Positions 8,015 to 15,634 of a stretch of 42,979 nt of DNA are shown here, one piece after another. Position 1 is the stretch's first letter. Each line of letters opens with the position of its first letter. The DNA comes from Clostridiaceae bacterium (GTDB lineage Bacteria; Bacillota; Clostridia; DSM-8532): contig JAAYFU010000032.1 of NCBI GenBank assembly GCA_012728095.1, forward strand, positions 1 to 42,979, read 5' to 3'. Both the position numbers and the translations under genes were made by a program. The notes under the pieces are model-generated. The model made no database searches. It saw nothing but the letters and a program-made list of their open reading frames with translations, and was not told where the DNA came from.

Positions 8015-9417
8015 AGATGCTTCCTCCTTATCCAGACAAACATGCCAAAGCCGATTATGGCCAGAGGCAATAAAAAGGACAAGGCAATGAATGAAATAAA
8101 CCTGGTGGATTCCGACAACTGAATCGGCTCCGACATCAGGCTCTTGGAAGGTACTATGATCGAATCCGTCTTATCCTGCATCCAGTTCAACGTGGACAAA
8201 ATATACCTGGTACCGTTGTAATTCACATTTTGCATCCAACCGTCGGTTATAAAACCGGCATTTCCTATGAGCGCAATTTTGCTTGATTCCGTACCCTGGT
8301 ATTCGGATAAAGCCCCCAGCAAAAAAGGCCCCATAGTAATATCACCGGTATCCAGGCTCGTGCTTTGCGCCCTGTCGGATGTCATGAAAAGGGGCTGGGC
8401 AAATATTTCTTCCTCAGCTACCTGTTTAATACTGACGCTTCGGCAATTAGGCAAATATACAAACATAGACTTTGGGTCAAGATTCATCGTAACTTCGTTC
8501 TCATTCGGCTGTGGAATTATTATGGTGAAATCCTCCAAATACCAGTTTTGATCGCCTTCAAGAACCAGGTCATTATTGAGGGTTAATGCGTAGCGATCAA
8601 AAACCGTATCGAAATTAGGCATACCTTTTTCGGTCTCCTGCACATCCATCAGGAAAATCGCGTCTCCGCCGTTCTCCATGTATGCCAGGAGATTATCCAG
8701 TTCCTTTGGCAAAAGATCGGTTTTCGGCGAAACGAAGAAAATCACGGCAGCGTCCTCCGGGACAGGATTTGACAGGGAAAGCTCTTTTATTTCATAATTA
8801 TTGGCGATTATGGCGCTTTTTAGTTCGGTAAGATTGGAGGTCATCTCGCCATGGCCGGTAACAAAATATGTAACAGGAGTATAATCAGATGTTACACTTT
8901 TTATCGCGCTTGAAAAAGCCTGTTCAATTTTTACGGCTACGGGGTATGGGGTATATGTGCTATAATCGTATTCAAGCATATCATCCTCCGACACCAGCTT
9001 CGAGTTTTTACCGCATTTGACTACAATACTATCCTGGGATATTCCCTTAACCTGGTTGGGGTCAATTTCCCTTTCAATAAACGTAGGGTCTTTTTCAACA
9101 TCAACAAAACGTGTTGTAACCTTGCCATTGCTTTTTAGATTATATTGTTTCAAAACTTCAAGGATATCGCTTCCCTGGTAATACTTTTCATCCGTAAGAA
9201 TTATTATTTCCACTTCTTTGTCTAAATCTTCAAGCATTGCGACGGTGGCATCGCTTAATGAAAACAGTTTATTTTTTGTAATATCGAACCTTGCCCTGTC
9301 CCTTATTGCATCCAGGCCAAGAATAGCGTTAATTACGACTATTACGGCTATCAATATCACAGTGGATATTAAGGCATATGAGCCATATTTAAGACTTCTC
9401 TTGTTTATTTTCTTCAT
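8011..9417 (-). CDS. GldG-family ABC transporter auxiliary protein
   Basis: A protein of about 468 residues with an N-terminal membrane span (near residues 14-36), a large extracytoplasmic domain, and a C-terminal span (near 440-462) ending in WIRRKHL. The sequence RARFDITKNKLFSLSDATV and the later IIFFVSPKTDL are typical of the GldG / ABC-type uncharacterised transport family, where a disaggregatase-like domain lies outside the membrane. Start chosen at 9417 because AGGGGTG precedes it and it begins just after the permease stop; a longer in-frame reading would overlap that gene by about 65 bases. It should work with the ATPase and permease immediately upstream. Confidence 0.85.
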   Translation of the reverse strand: MKKINKRSLKYGSYALISTVILIAVIVVINAILGLDAIRDRARFDITKNKLFSLSDATVAMLEDLDKEVEIIILTDEKYYQGSDILEVLKQYNLKSNGKVTTRFVDVEKDPTFIEREIDPNQVKGISQDSIVVKCGKNSKLVSEDDMLEYDYSTYTPYPVAVKIEQAFSSAIKSVTSDYTPVTYFVTGHGEMTSNLTELKSAIIANNYEIKELSLSNPVPEDAAVIFFVSPKTDLLPKELDNLLAYMENGGDAIFLMDVQETEKGMPNFDTVFDRYALTLNNDLVLEGDQNWYLEDFTIIIPQPNENEVTMNLDPKSMFVYLPNCRSVSIKQVAEEEIFAQPLFMTSDRAQSTSLDTGDITMGPFLLGALSEYQGTESSKIALIGNAGFITDGWMQNVNYNGTRYILSTLNWMQDKTDSIIVPSKSLMSEPIQLSESTRFISFIALSFLLPLAIIGFGMFVWIRRKHL

Positions 9418-9421
9418 ATTA

Positions 9422-10129
9422 TCACCCCTGGCTCCACCGCTTGCGTTCAATAACTCTAACGGTAAGTATGATAAACACCGCAGCATAGCTGAGCATGAAA
9501 ACTATTGACGTTAAATCAACAATTCCCCTGATAAAATCCAAATAACGAGACAAAACCGAAATCCATAAAAAAGCCTTGTTTAAAAATCCGCTGAAGAAGC
9601 TGGCGAGATATCCTATATTTTGAATAATGAATATGGAAACAAGGGTAATTATCGAAGCTATTATTTGATTTTCAGTCAAAGAGGAAGCAAAGACGCCCAG
9701 GCTTATATAAACCGCGCCAATCAGGATATATCCGAGGTATGAACATATTATCAGCATAATATCGGGTTTACCCGCAATTATAACAATTAAAGGGAAGATT
9801 AATGTTGCTGCCGTCATTACCAAAAACACGCAGAAACAAGCAAAAAATTTTCCCAGGACAATTTCGGTTACCCTGACAGGAGATGTCAGAAGCAGAACCT
9901 CGGTGCCATTTTTCTTGTCCTCAGCCAGGGTTCTCATGGTCAATATCGTGACTATGATTATTAACGTGCTGCCCATACTCACCACAAACTCACTCATAAA
10001 ATCTGATATTCCAAGACCCAAAAAGTTATTGAAAAATAGTCCTAAAAGCAACATATAAAGTCCGATAAGGACATAAGCTATCGGGGAATTGAAGTATGCC
10101 TTAAAATCTCGTTTTATTATAGCCCGCAT
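9422..10129 (-). CDS. ABC-2 type permease, GldF-like
   Basis: A 235-residue permease with about six membrane spans, beginning with the characteristic cytoplasmic start RAIIKRDFKAYFNSPIAY and the first-loop motif EDKKNGTEVLLLTSP, which fits the coupling region of GldF-type ABC-2 permeases. It follows the ATPase gene by 2 bases and is preceded by GGAGG. The exported substrate is unknown; outside the Bacteroidetes such systems have no role in gliding and are probably general envelope transporters. Confidence 0.87.
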   Translation of the reverse strand: MRAIIKRDFKAYFNSPIAYVLIGLYMLLLGLFFNNFLGLGISDFMSEFVVSMGSTLIIIVTILTMRTLAEDKKNGTEVLLLTSPVRVTEIVLGKFFACFCVFLVMTAATLIFPLIVIIAGKPDIMLIICSYLGYILIGAVYISLGVFASSLTENQIIASIITLVSIFIIQNIGYLASFFSGFLNKAFLWISVLSRYLDFIRGIVDLTSIVFMLSYAAVFIILTVRVIERKRWSQG

Positions 10130-10131
10130 CC

Positions 10132-11082
10132 TTATACAGCCTCCTTCTCTTCATTGGTGGTGAGTTGCAGGAATACTTCCTCAAGTGATAAATTCAGGGA
10201 TTTAAGTTCAAGTATAGGCAAGCCCTGTTGTGCCAACTGGTAAAACATTGGTTTTCTAACATCGATATTCTTGTCGGCTTCAACGATATAGCTGTATTCA
10301 TTATCCTTTATTTTGGCGCTCGTCTTGAGATACTTAACTCCATATATATTGGATATGACATTCTTCACTTTGTTCTCGGGACCTTCAACTGTTACGGTAA
10401 ATCTTGAAAAATCGGTCAATGACTTTGACAAATTCTCAGGCGTATCAATTGCGGCTATTCTCCCCCTGTTAATAATAACGACCCTGTCGCATACCGCGCT
10501 TACTTCAGGAAGAATGTGAGAACTCAGTATAACAGTGTGTTTTTTACCCAGTGCCTTAATCAGGTTTCTTATTTCCATGATTTGTTTAGGGTCAAGACCC
10601 ACTGTCGGCTCATCCAGGATAAGAACCTCCGGGGAACCCACCAGCGCCTGGGCAAAACCTACTCTCTGCTTATAACCTTTTGACAGATTTTTAATGAGCC
10701 TGTGGCTTACATGCGTTACTTTTACTAGTTCCATGATATCTTTTTTCTGGCTTTTCCATTTTTTAAGCGGTATCTTTTTCAGAGCGGCGCAGAAATCAAG
10801 ATATTCGTTAACAGTCATGTCGGGATAAAGCGGCGGTTGTTCCGGCAAATATCCTATATGTCTCTTCACTTCAACAGGGTCTTCCAGAATATCAATTCCC
10901 ATGATTTTAACAACACCGGATGTAGATGATATGAAACCGGTGATAATATTCATAGTAGTTGTTTTCCCGGCTCCGTTAGGACCTAAAAAGCCAAGGATTT
11001 CTCCTTTCTCGACATTGAAACTGATATTGTCGATAGCCTTAATACGTCCATATTCCTTTGTCAGGTTTTGAATTTCTATCAT
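10132..11082 (-). CDS. ABC transporter ATP-binding protein, GldA-like
   Basis: A 316-residue ATPase with Walker A GPNGAGKTT (34-42), Q-loop Q82, signature LSKGYKQR (133-140), Walker B VLILDE (153-158) and switch H189. The C-terminal 90 residues form the extra domain usual in ABC-2 exporter ATPases. GGGAGGT precedes the ATG. It is the first gene of the four-gene gld-like operon and lies 38 bases beyond a terminator-like hairpin that follows fabI. Confidence 0.93.
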   Translation of the reverse strand: MIEIQNLTKEYGRIKAIDNISFNVEKGEILGFLGPNGAGKTTTMNIITGFISSTSGVVKIMGIDILEDPVEVKRHIGYLPEQPPLYPDMTVNEYLDFCAALKKIPLKKWKSQKKDIMELVKVTHVSHRLIKNLSKGYKQRVGFAQALVGSPEVLILDEPTVGLDPKQIMEIRNLIKALGKKHTVILSSHILPEVSAVCDRVVIINRGRIAAIDTPENLSKSLTDFSRFTVTVEGPENKVKNVISNIYGVKYLKTSAKIKDNEYSYIVEADKNIDVRKPMFYQLAQQGLPILELKSLNLSLEEVFLQLTTNEEKEAV

Positions 11083-11119
11083 ATAATACCTCCCTGTACC
11101 AGCGCTATTGCTTAAAAAA

Positions 11120-11159
11120 AGCGGGTTATAAATGTCTGTTGAAAACCATTAAACCCGCT
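11120..11159 (-). terminator. Terminator between fabI and the gld-like operon
   Basis: On the minus strand AGCGGGTT pairs with AACCCGCT across a 24-base loop and is followed by TTTTTTAAG. It most likely ends the fabI transcript. Because it lies only 38 bases before the downstream start codon, it could also act as an attenuator. Confidence 0.75.
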
Positions 11160-11250
11160 GCGGACAGAATCTCGTTTTTATTATGCATTAAATTAATGAA
11201 CAATTTGTGAACATATTGTTAATAAAATTTTATTTATTATCAAATAAATG

Positions 11251-12021
11251 TTAAATCCCCATAATATTGTATCCTGAATCGATGTGCAATATTTCCCCGG
11301 TCATACCGGATGATAAATCGCTTAAAAGGTATACGGCAGCGCCTCCCAGGTCTTCCAGGGTCACATTGCGTTTTAAAGGAGCTTTTTCTTCCACCACACC
11401 AAGAATATCGCTGAAATTTCTTATTCCTTTAGCGGACATCGTTTTTATCGGACCCGCTGAAATGGCATTGACACGAATATTCTTTCCTCCCAGTTCATGG
11501 GCGGCATACCGTACGCTGGCTTCCAACGCCGCTTTTGCTACCCCCATAATATTGTAACCGGGAGAAACCCTTACCGAACCTGTATAGGTTAATGTCAGGA
11601 TGCTTCCGCCCTCGGTCATAATAGCCTGAGCTCTCCTGGCCACTGCGATGAATGAATACACGCTGATGTCCATAGCTATCATAAATCCGTCCTTTGAGGT
11701 ATTTACGAAGGTATCCTGAAGATCCTCACTTTTTGCAAACGCTATTGCGTGAACAACCCCATGAAGCGTTTCGTATTTGCTTTTTATCATGGAAAAAAGA
11801 TTGTCCAGGTCTTCTTCCCTGGATACATCGCACTGAAACGCATCAATTTCTCCCATGTCAGAGGTTAATTTTAGAAGGGATTCTTTTTCTCTGTCGCCTA
11901 AGTAAGAAAATATCAAATTTGCGCCCTGGGTCCAGGCGGCCTGCGCAATTCCCCAGGCAATGCTCCATTTATTGCGGACTCCCATAATGAGTATATTCTT
12001 TCCTTTCAACAACCCGGACAT
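11251..12021 (-). CDS. fabI: Enoyl-[acyl-carrier-protein] reductase FabI (NADH)
   Basis: Reduces trans-2-enoyl-ACP in the last step of each fatty acid elongation cycle. The 256-residue SDR protein has the divergent FabI nucleotide motif GVRNKWSIAWGIA (14-26) and the catalytic set Y146, Y156 and K163 in YTG and YNIMGVAK, the same numbers as the E. coli enzyme. The C-terminus GEILHIDSGYNIMG is typical. It is monocistronic, with a clear promoter upstream and GGAGG before the ATG, and is not part of a fab cluster here. No FapR or FabT operator was recognised. Confidence 0.95.
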   Translation of the reverse strand: MSGLLKGKNILIMGVRNKWSIAWGIAQAAWTQGANLIFSYLGDREKESLLKLTSDMGEIDAFQCDVSREEDLDNLFSMIKSKYETLHGVVHAIAFAKSEDLQDTFVNTSKDGFMIAMDISVYSFIAVARRAQAIMTEGGSILTLTYTGSVRVSPGYNIMGVAKAALEASVRYAAHELGGKNIRVNAISAGPIKTMSAKGIRNFSDILGVVEEKAPLKRNVTLEDLGGAAVYLLSDLSSGMTGEILHIDSGYNIMGI

Positions 12022-12058
12022 ATTGTAACCTCCAATTATAATCTAATAATATTATCTG

Positions 12059-12087
12059 ATTATACAATAAAATATCATTTGTTTCAA
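12059..12087 (-). promoter_or_regulatory. Sigma-A promoter of fabI
   Basis: -35 TTGAAA (12087-12082), 17-base spacer, -10 TATAAT (12064-12059). It is followed by a short leader of about 30 bases and a GGAGG site. Confidence 0.8.
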
Positions 12088-12223
12088 GGGTTATACTTGG
12101 TGTCATATTTCTTCCGACAGCTTGAATATATACCAAATTGCCGTTTCTTATTACATTATTACTTATTAATTGTGCTGTAACTTACATATATGGTTATTTT
12201 TTCCTTTTCCTAATGTAGCATAG

Positions 12224-12240
12224 TGTTGAAAAATGTCAAA
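12224..12240 (+). promoter_or_regulatory. Tandem 0A-box-like sequences upstream of the spo0E-like gene
   Basis: TGTTGAA and TGTCAAA each differ by one base from the Spo0A box TGTCGAA and are spaced exactly 10 bp apart. They lie 34-51 bp upstream of the -35 box. Spo0A binding is only a suggestion. Confidence 0.3.
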
Positions 12241-12274
12241 AAATGTTTCAAACCCGCTCTACATGCGGTTTTTA

Positions 12275-12303
12275 TTGACTTAATGTAGAAGTTGTGTTAT
12301 CAT
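12275..12303 (+). promoter_or_regulatory. Sigma-A promoter of the spo0E-like gene
   Basis: -35 TTGACT (12275-12280), 17-base spacer, -10 TATCAT (12298-12303). The predicted start is near 12310, about 33 bases before the ATG. Confidence 0.7.
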
Positions 12304-12342
12304 TTATGTTGAAGATTGTCCTTATTGAGGAGGGCCTTACAA

Positions 12343-12489
12343 ATGAAAAATATCGAGAAAATACGAAGCAGGTTATACAAAGCCATAGCTGACGGAGACA
12401 ACAAAAATACCATACTTAATATCAGCAGACATCTGGACAACTTAATAGTTCAGTACATGAAAATACAGGCTAAAAAAAGCGTAAGTTAA
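12343..12489 (+). CDS. Spo0E-like aspartyl-phosphate phosphatase (48 aa)
   Basis: A 48-residue protein: two predicted helices with the family signature SRHLDNLIVQYMK (about residues 28-40), corresponding to the S-x-x-L-D-x-L-I-x-x-Y motif of Spo0E phosphatases. Such proteins dephosphorylate Spo0A~P and delay sporulation. AGGAGGG sits 8 bases before the ATG, a good promoter lies upstream and a terminator follows directly, so it is an independent small transcription unit. It is divergent from fabI. The very short length is normal for this family. Confidence 0.82.
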   Translation: MKNIEKIRSRLYKAIADGDNKNTILNISRHLDNLIVQYMKIQAKKSVS

Positions 12490-12516
12490 GGGTGTTTTAA
12501 ATTAACACCCTTTTCT
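12490..12516 (+). terminator. Terminator of the spo0E-like gene
   Basis: Stem GGGTGTT / AACACCC (12490-12496 and 12504-12510) followed by TTTTCTTAGTTTTTT, immediately after the stop codon. Confidence 0.85.
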
Positions 12517-12586
12517 TAGTTTTTTATTTTAATTTTATATATTTTTTTTAATATTTTATTAATATTTACTTATGCAATTGCCTGTG

Positions 12587-13750
12587 TCACAGGCTTTCCA
12601 GGAATCGTCTCATCCGCACCAATGCTTCTCTTATATTGTCGATTGAAGTGGCATATGTAGCTCTCACAAATCCCTCTCCGCAAGCTCCGAAGGCATTGCC
12701 GGGAACCATTAATACTCTTTCCTGCATTAACAGACGCTCACAGAACTCATCGGAAGACAGGCCGGATACACGGATATCCGGAAATACATAAAATGCTCCT
12801 AACGGTTCAAAACAGTTTAATCCTATCTTTCTGAAACCGTCAACCATTACCAGTCGCCGGCGATTGTATTCTTCCACCATACGCCTGACTTCCGGCTCAC
12901 CGTTTTTAAGAGCCTCTATTGCCGCATACTGTGCCGTTGTCGGGCTGCACATCAGGGCATACTGATGAATCTTTTTCATCTGTTCCAGGGCATCGGCAGG
13001 ACCACAGGCATATCCTATTCTCCAGCCTGTCATGGCAAACGCCTTTGAAAAGCCGTTTATTACTATAGTCCTGTCTTTCATTTCAGGAAATTGCGCAATT
13101 GAAACATGTTTGCCTTCATATGTCAGCTCGGCATATAATTCATCGGAAATCACAATAATATCCTTATCCTTCAAAACCTCGACAATTGCCTTATAATCAT
13201 CGTAATCCATGGTGGCTCCTGTCGGGTTATTGGGATAACCTATTATAATCGCTTTTGTTTTATCGGTAATTGCATTTACAATTTGTTCCGGTTTAAGTTT
13301 GAAACGGTCTTCAGCTTTCAGCTCAACTGTGACAGGAGTGGCTCCGGCAAACATTACGCAGCCCTTATAAGCTACAAAGGAAGGTTCGGGCACTATAACC
13401 TCATCCCCGGGACCGACAAAAGTCCTTATACTTATGTCAATTGCCTCACTTCCTCCGACTGTGACCAGGATTTCATCCTTCGGATCGTATTTCAGTCCAA
13501 ACCTGTTATTCATGTAATTTGAAATTTCCCGGCGCAGTTCTATAAAACCGGCATTTGAAGAATAATGGGTCTTTCCTCTTTCAAGCGAGTATATGCCTTC
13601 CTCCCTGATAGTCCACGGCGTTTCAAAATCCGGCTCGCCTATGCCCAGGGATATAACGTCTTCCATCTCATTTACCATGTCAAAATATTTTCTGATCCCG
13701 GAAGGAGGAGTCTCCAAGATATTCTTTCTTACCATTTGCTTTATATTCAT
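12587..13750 (-). CDS. Class I/II PLP-dependent aminotransferase
   Basis: A 387-residue fold-type I aminotransferase of the AspC/PatA-like group. Visible: YPNNPTG (172-178), D203 and Y206 for PLP, Schiff-base lysine K236 in GFSKAFAMTGWRIGY, and the substrate-carboxylate Arg in FVRATYATS near the end. It is translated from an ATG that overlaps the stop of the upstream Lrp-type gene by 4 bases. This tight pairing of an AsnC/Lrp regulator with an aminotransferase is common in Clostridia and suggests that the regulator senses the amino acid used. The substrate cannot be decided between aspartate, aromatic or branched amino acids. Confidence 0.9.
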   Translation of the reverse strand: MNIKQMVRKNILETPPSGIRKYFDMVNEMEDVISLGIGEPDFETPWTIREEGIYSLERGKTHYSSNAGFIELRREISNYMNNRFGLKYDPKDEILVTVGGSEAIDISIRTFVGPGDEVIVPEPSFVAYKGCVMFAGATPVTVELKAEDRFKLKPEQIVNAITDKTKAIIIGYPNNPTGATMDYDDYKAIVEVLKDKDIIVISDELYAELTYEGKHVSIAQFPEMKDRTIVINGFSKAFAMTGWRIGYACGPADALEQMKKIHQYALMCSPTTAQYAAIEALKNGEPEVRRMVEEYNRRRLVMVDGFRKIGLNCFEPLGAFYVFPDIRVSGLSSDEFCERLLMQERVLMVPGNAFGACGEGFVRATYATSIDNIREALVRMRRFLESL

Positions 13751-14229
13751 AGTACAACAGCCTCTCTATCGTCTTCATATGTTTTATTGAAGATTACGCC
13801 ACTGTCTTTATATTTCTTCAATACGAAATGAGTGGCACAGCTCATAACAGAGTCAATGGGAGCCAGCTTCTCGGCTACAAAGAGCGCAACCTCTTTCATA
13901 TTCTTGCCCTCGACCACAACAAACAGGTCAAATCCTCCCGACACAAGGCTGCAGGCCGTTACCTGGGGATACTTGTAAATTCTTTCGGCAACCTTGTCAA
14001 AGCCCTGACCCCTTTGAGGAGTTACCTTAACTTCGATATATGCAGTTACATATTCATGGTCTACCTTTTCCCAGTCAATCAATGCTTTGTATGCAAGAAT
14101 TACTCCTTTCTCATCCAGCTCTTCCATTGCAGTTTTAACTTCATCGGCCGTTGTTCCCAGCATTACCGCTATCTCTTCCACGGACAGCCTGCAGTTATCC
14201 TTTAAAATGCTCAATAGTTCTTTTTTCAT
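13747..14229 (-). CDS. Lrp/AsnC family transcriptional regulator
   Basis: A 160-residue regulator. An N-terminal winged helix-turn-helix (LSVEEIAVMLGTTADEVKTA, about 15-34) is followed by the RAM ligand-binding domain (about 65-140: TAYIEVKVTP, then VSGGFDLFVVVEG). It has GGAG before the ATG and overlaps the aminotransferase start by 4 bases, so both are produced together. It probably senses an amino acid handled by its partner. The upstream region has a 9-bp inverted repeat surrounding a terminator hairpin. Confidence 0.92.
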   Translation of the reverse strand: MKKELLSILKDNCRLSVEEIAVMLGTTADEVKTAMEELDEKGVILAYKALIDWEKVDHEYVTAYIEVKVTPQRGQGFDKVAERIYKYPQVTACSLVSGGFDLFVVVEGKNMKEVALFVAEKLAPIDSVMSCATHFVLKKYKDSGVIFNKTYEDDREAVVL

Positions 14230-14316
14230 GGAATCAGACTCCTTTCATATTTTTATATGCCGTTATAATTTCATTAGAACAACGGGTGGATTTCAGGGAA
14301 TAGTGTTTATTTAATA

Positions 14317-14342
14317 AAGCCCTGCTGATAATAGCAGGGCTT
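14317..14342 (-). terminator. Terminator after the DivIVA-like gene
   Basis: Perfect 9-bp stem AAGCCCTGC / GCAGGGCTT with an 8-base loop, followed on the minus strand by TATTAAATAAAC. It separates the DivIVA-like gene from the lrp-type gene. Confidence 0.8.
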
Positions 14343-14387
14343 GAGGTTAATAATTATTGATAGTCCACCCGTATTAAACGGCTCCGA

Positions 14388-14888
14388 TTAATTATTTATA
14401 CCCTGGTTATTATGGCTGTTTTCGCTGTTTTCCCCGTATTCTGTTTCTTTGCTTTCTATGTAGCCCTCGATTTCATTCAAAAGTCCCTGATACTTAGTAA
14501 GCATATCGACTATTTGAACCTTCATGGTCTTAATATCCCGCTTAATATCAATTATCTTTTCTCTTTCTTTTTCAAGGACCGCTTCAAGCTTGCTCTGTTC
14601 CTCCGCCGCTCGTTCCTTTGCTTCTCTTAAAATCGCGTCAGCAGTTTCCTGCGCTGTTATAAGAGCGCTGGCTATCTTTTCCTTTTCCTTTGTAAGTGTT
14701 TGGCTATCTTCAGCCACAGATTCGTAACGAGCTTTCATCTCGCGAATCTGGAGCTTTAAATTTGATATCTCGTCGTCCTTTTCTTTTAAACGCAAATCAA
14801 ACTCATAGAGTATTTTTTCAATATATGCGTTGACATCTGACTTTTTGAAACCAAAAAGAGCGGTACCAAACTTCTTCTCACCTGACAT
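14388..14888 (-). CDS. DivIVA-domain coiled-coil protein
   Basis: A 166-residue protein. The N-terminal motif FGTALFGFKKSDVNAYIEK (about 7-25) resembles the lipid-binding DivIVA/GpsB start, and residues about 30-145 form an almost continuous coiled coil rich in Glu and Lys. The C-terminus is low-complexity and Asn-rich. DivIVA-type proteins recognise curved membrane and recruit division or cell-wall proteins at poles and septa. Start at 14888 follows AAGGGGAG; an earlier in-frame start adds only three residues. It lies 49 bases downstream of trxA on the same strand and may be cotranscribed. Confidence 0.8.
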   Translation of the reverse strand: MSGEKKFGTALFGFKKSDVNAYIEKILYEFDLRLKEKDDEISNLKLQIREMKARYESVAEDSQTLTKEKEKIASALITAQETADAILREAKERAAEEQSKLEAVLEKEREKIIDIKRDIKTMKVQIVDMLTKYQGLLNEIEGYIESKETEYGENSENSHNNQGINN

Positions 14889-14937
14889 AACCAACACTCC
14901 CCTTAAAAAATGATCTATTAATCGGAATAAATCCGAA

Positions 14938-15267
14938 TTAAATATATTTATCCAGCAATTCTTTCAAATCTTTTTTCGAACGGGCCCCGACAATTCTCTC
15001 GGCCTGGTTTCCGTCCTTAAAAACAATCATGGTGGGAATACTCATAACATTAAACCTAATTGCCAATTCATTCTCCTCGTCTACATTTACCTTGCCTATT
15101 TTAAATCGCCCGTCATACTCCTCGGCAAGTTCATCAATGATAGGCCCGACAATTCTGCAGGGGCCACACCAGTTAGCCCAAAAATCAACAAGTACAGGAA
15201 CAGAAGAATTCAAAACCAGCTCTTCAAAATTGTCGCTGTTAATTGTTAAAACCTTTTCAGAAGCCAT
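14938..15267 (-). CDS. trxA: Thioredoxin
   Basis: A 109-residue thioredoxin, the usual length, with redox centre WCGPC (C34, C37), the cis-proline region SIPTMIVF and the end SKKDLKELLDKYI. It reduces protein disulfides in the cytoplasm. No thioredoxin reductase gene is adjacent. AAAGGA precedes the ATG. It is divergent from glgP across 367 bases. Confidence 0.95.
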   Translation of the reverse strand: MASEKVLTINSDNFEELVLNSSVPVLVDFWANWCGPCRIVGPIIDELAEEYDGRFKIGKVNVDEENELAIRFNVMSIPTMIVFKDGNQAERIVGARSKKDLKELLDKYI

Positions 15268-15634
15268 GGTGTTAATCCTTTCTTCCTTATGTAATGATAT
15301 TGGTAATAATATTGTTTTATCTAGTTTATAATATATTTCAATTATTTACAACAAAATATTTACCCATAATGTGTTAAGCAAATAGTCCTAATATTATAAA
15401 TTTTACTATAAAAATAATACTATAAAAAATATCAGATTGTTGGTTAATTTTTTATTAATTTGTGTAAAATAGAACGAACTCCCTGCCGCCTTATAGTGTA
15501 ATCCGCACATTGATATTTTTTATCTGAAAACAGTATTATAATGGTTAACAGTTTACGAAAAACAGTTGTATTATTATTTGTAGAATTTGGGTATATATAA
15601 TGCTATGATTTGAAGAAACTGGAGGCTAGACTAA
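15268..15634. other. Divergent intergenic region trxA / glgP
   Basis: Very AT-rich. A possible trxA promoter on the minus strand has CAACAA/TTTATA on the plus sequence (TTGTTG at 15354-15349, 18-base spacer, TATAAA at 15330-15325). For glgP a TATAAT at 15596-15601 lacks a convincing -35 box. A short direct repeat (ACTATAAAAA, twice within 15405-15430) was seen. No other gene is visible. Confidence 0.4.

Noticed and set aside
11195..11222. Rex site upstream of the gld-like operon (TTGTGAA, then TTGTTAA)
   Set aside because: The halves are in direct, not inverted, orientation.
14282..14372. T-box riboswitch before the lrp-type gene (GGGTGG present)
   Set aside because: The rest of the T-box consensus (ACCGCG) and a Stem I region are missing.
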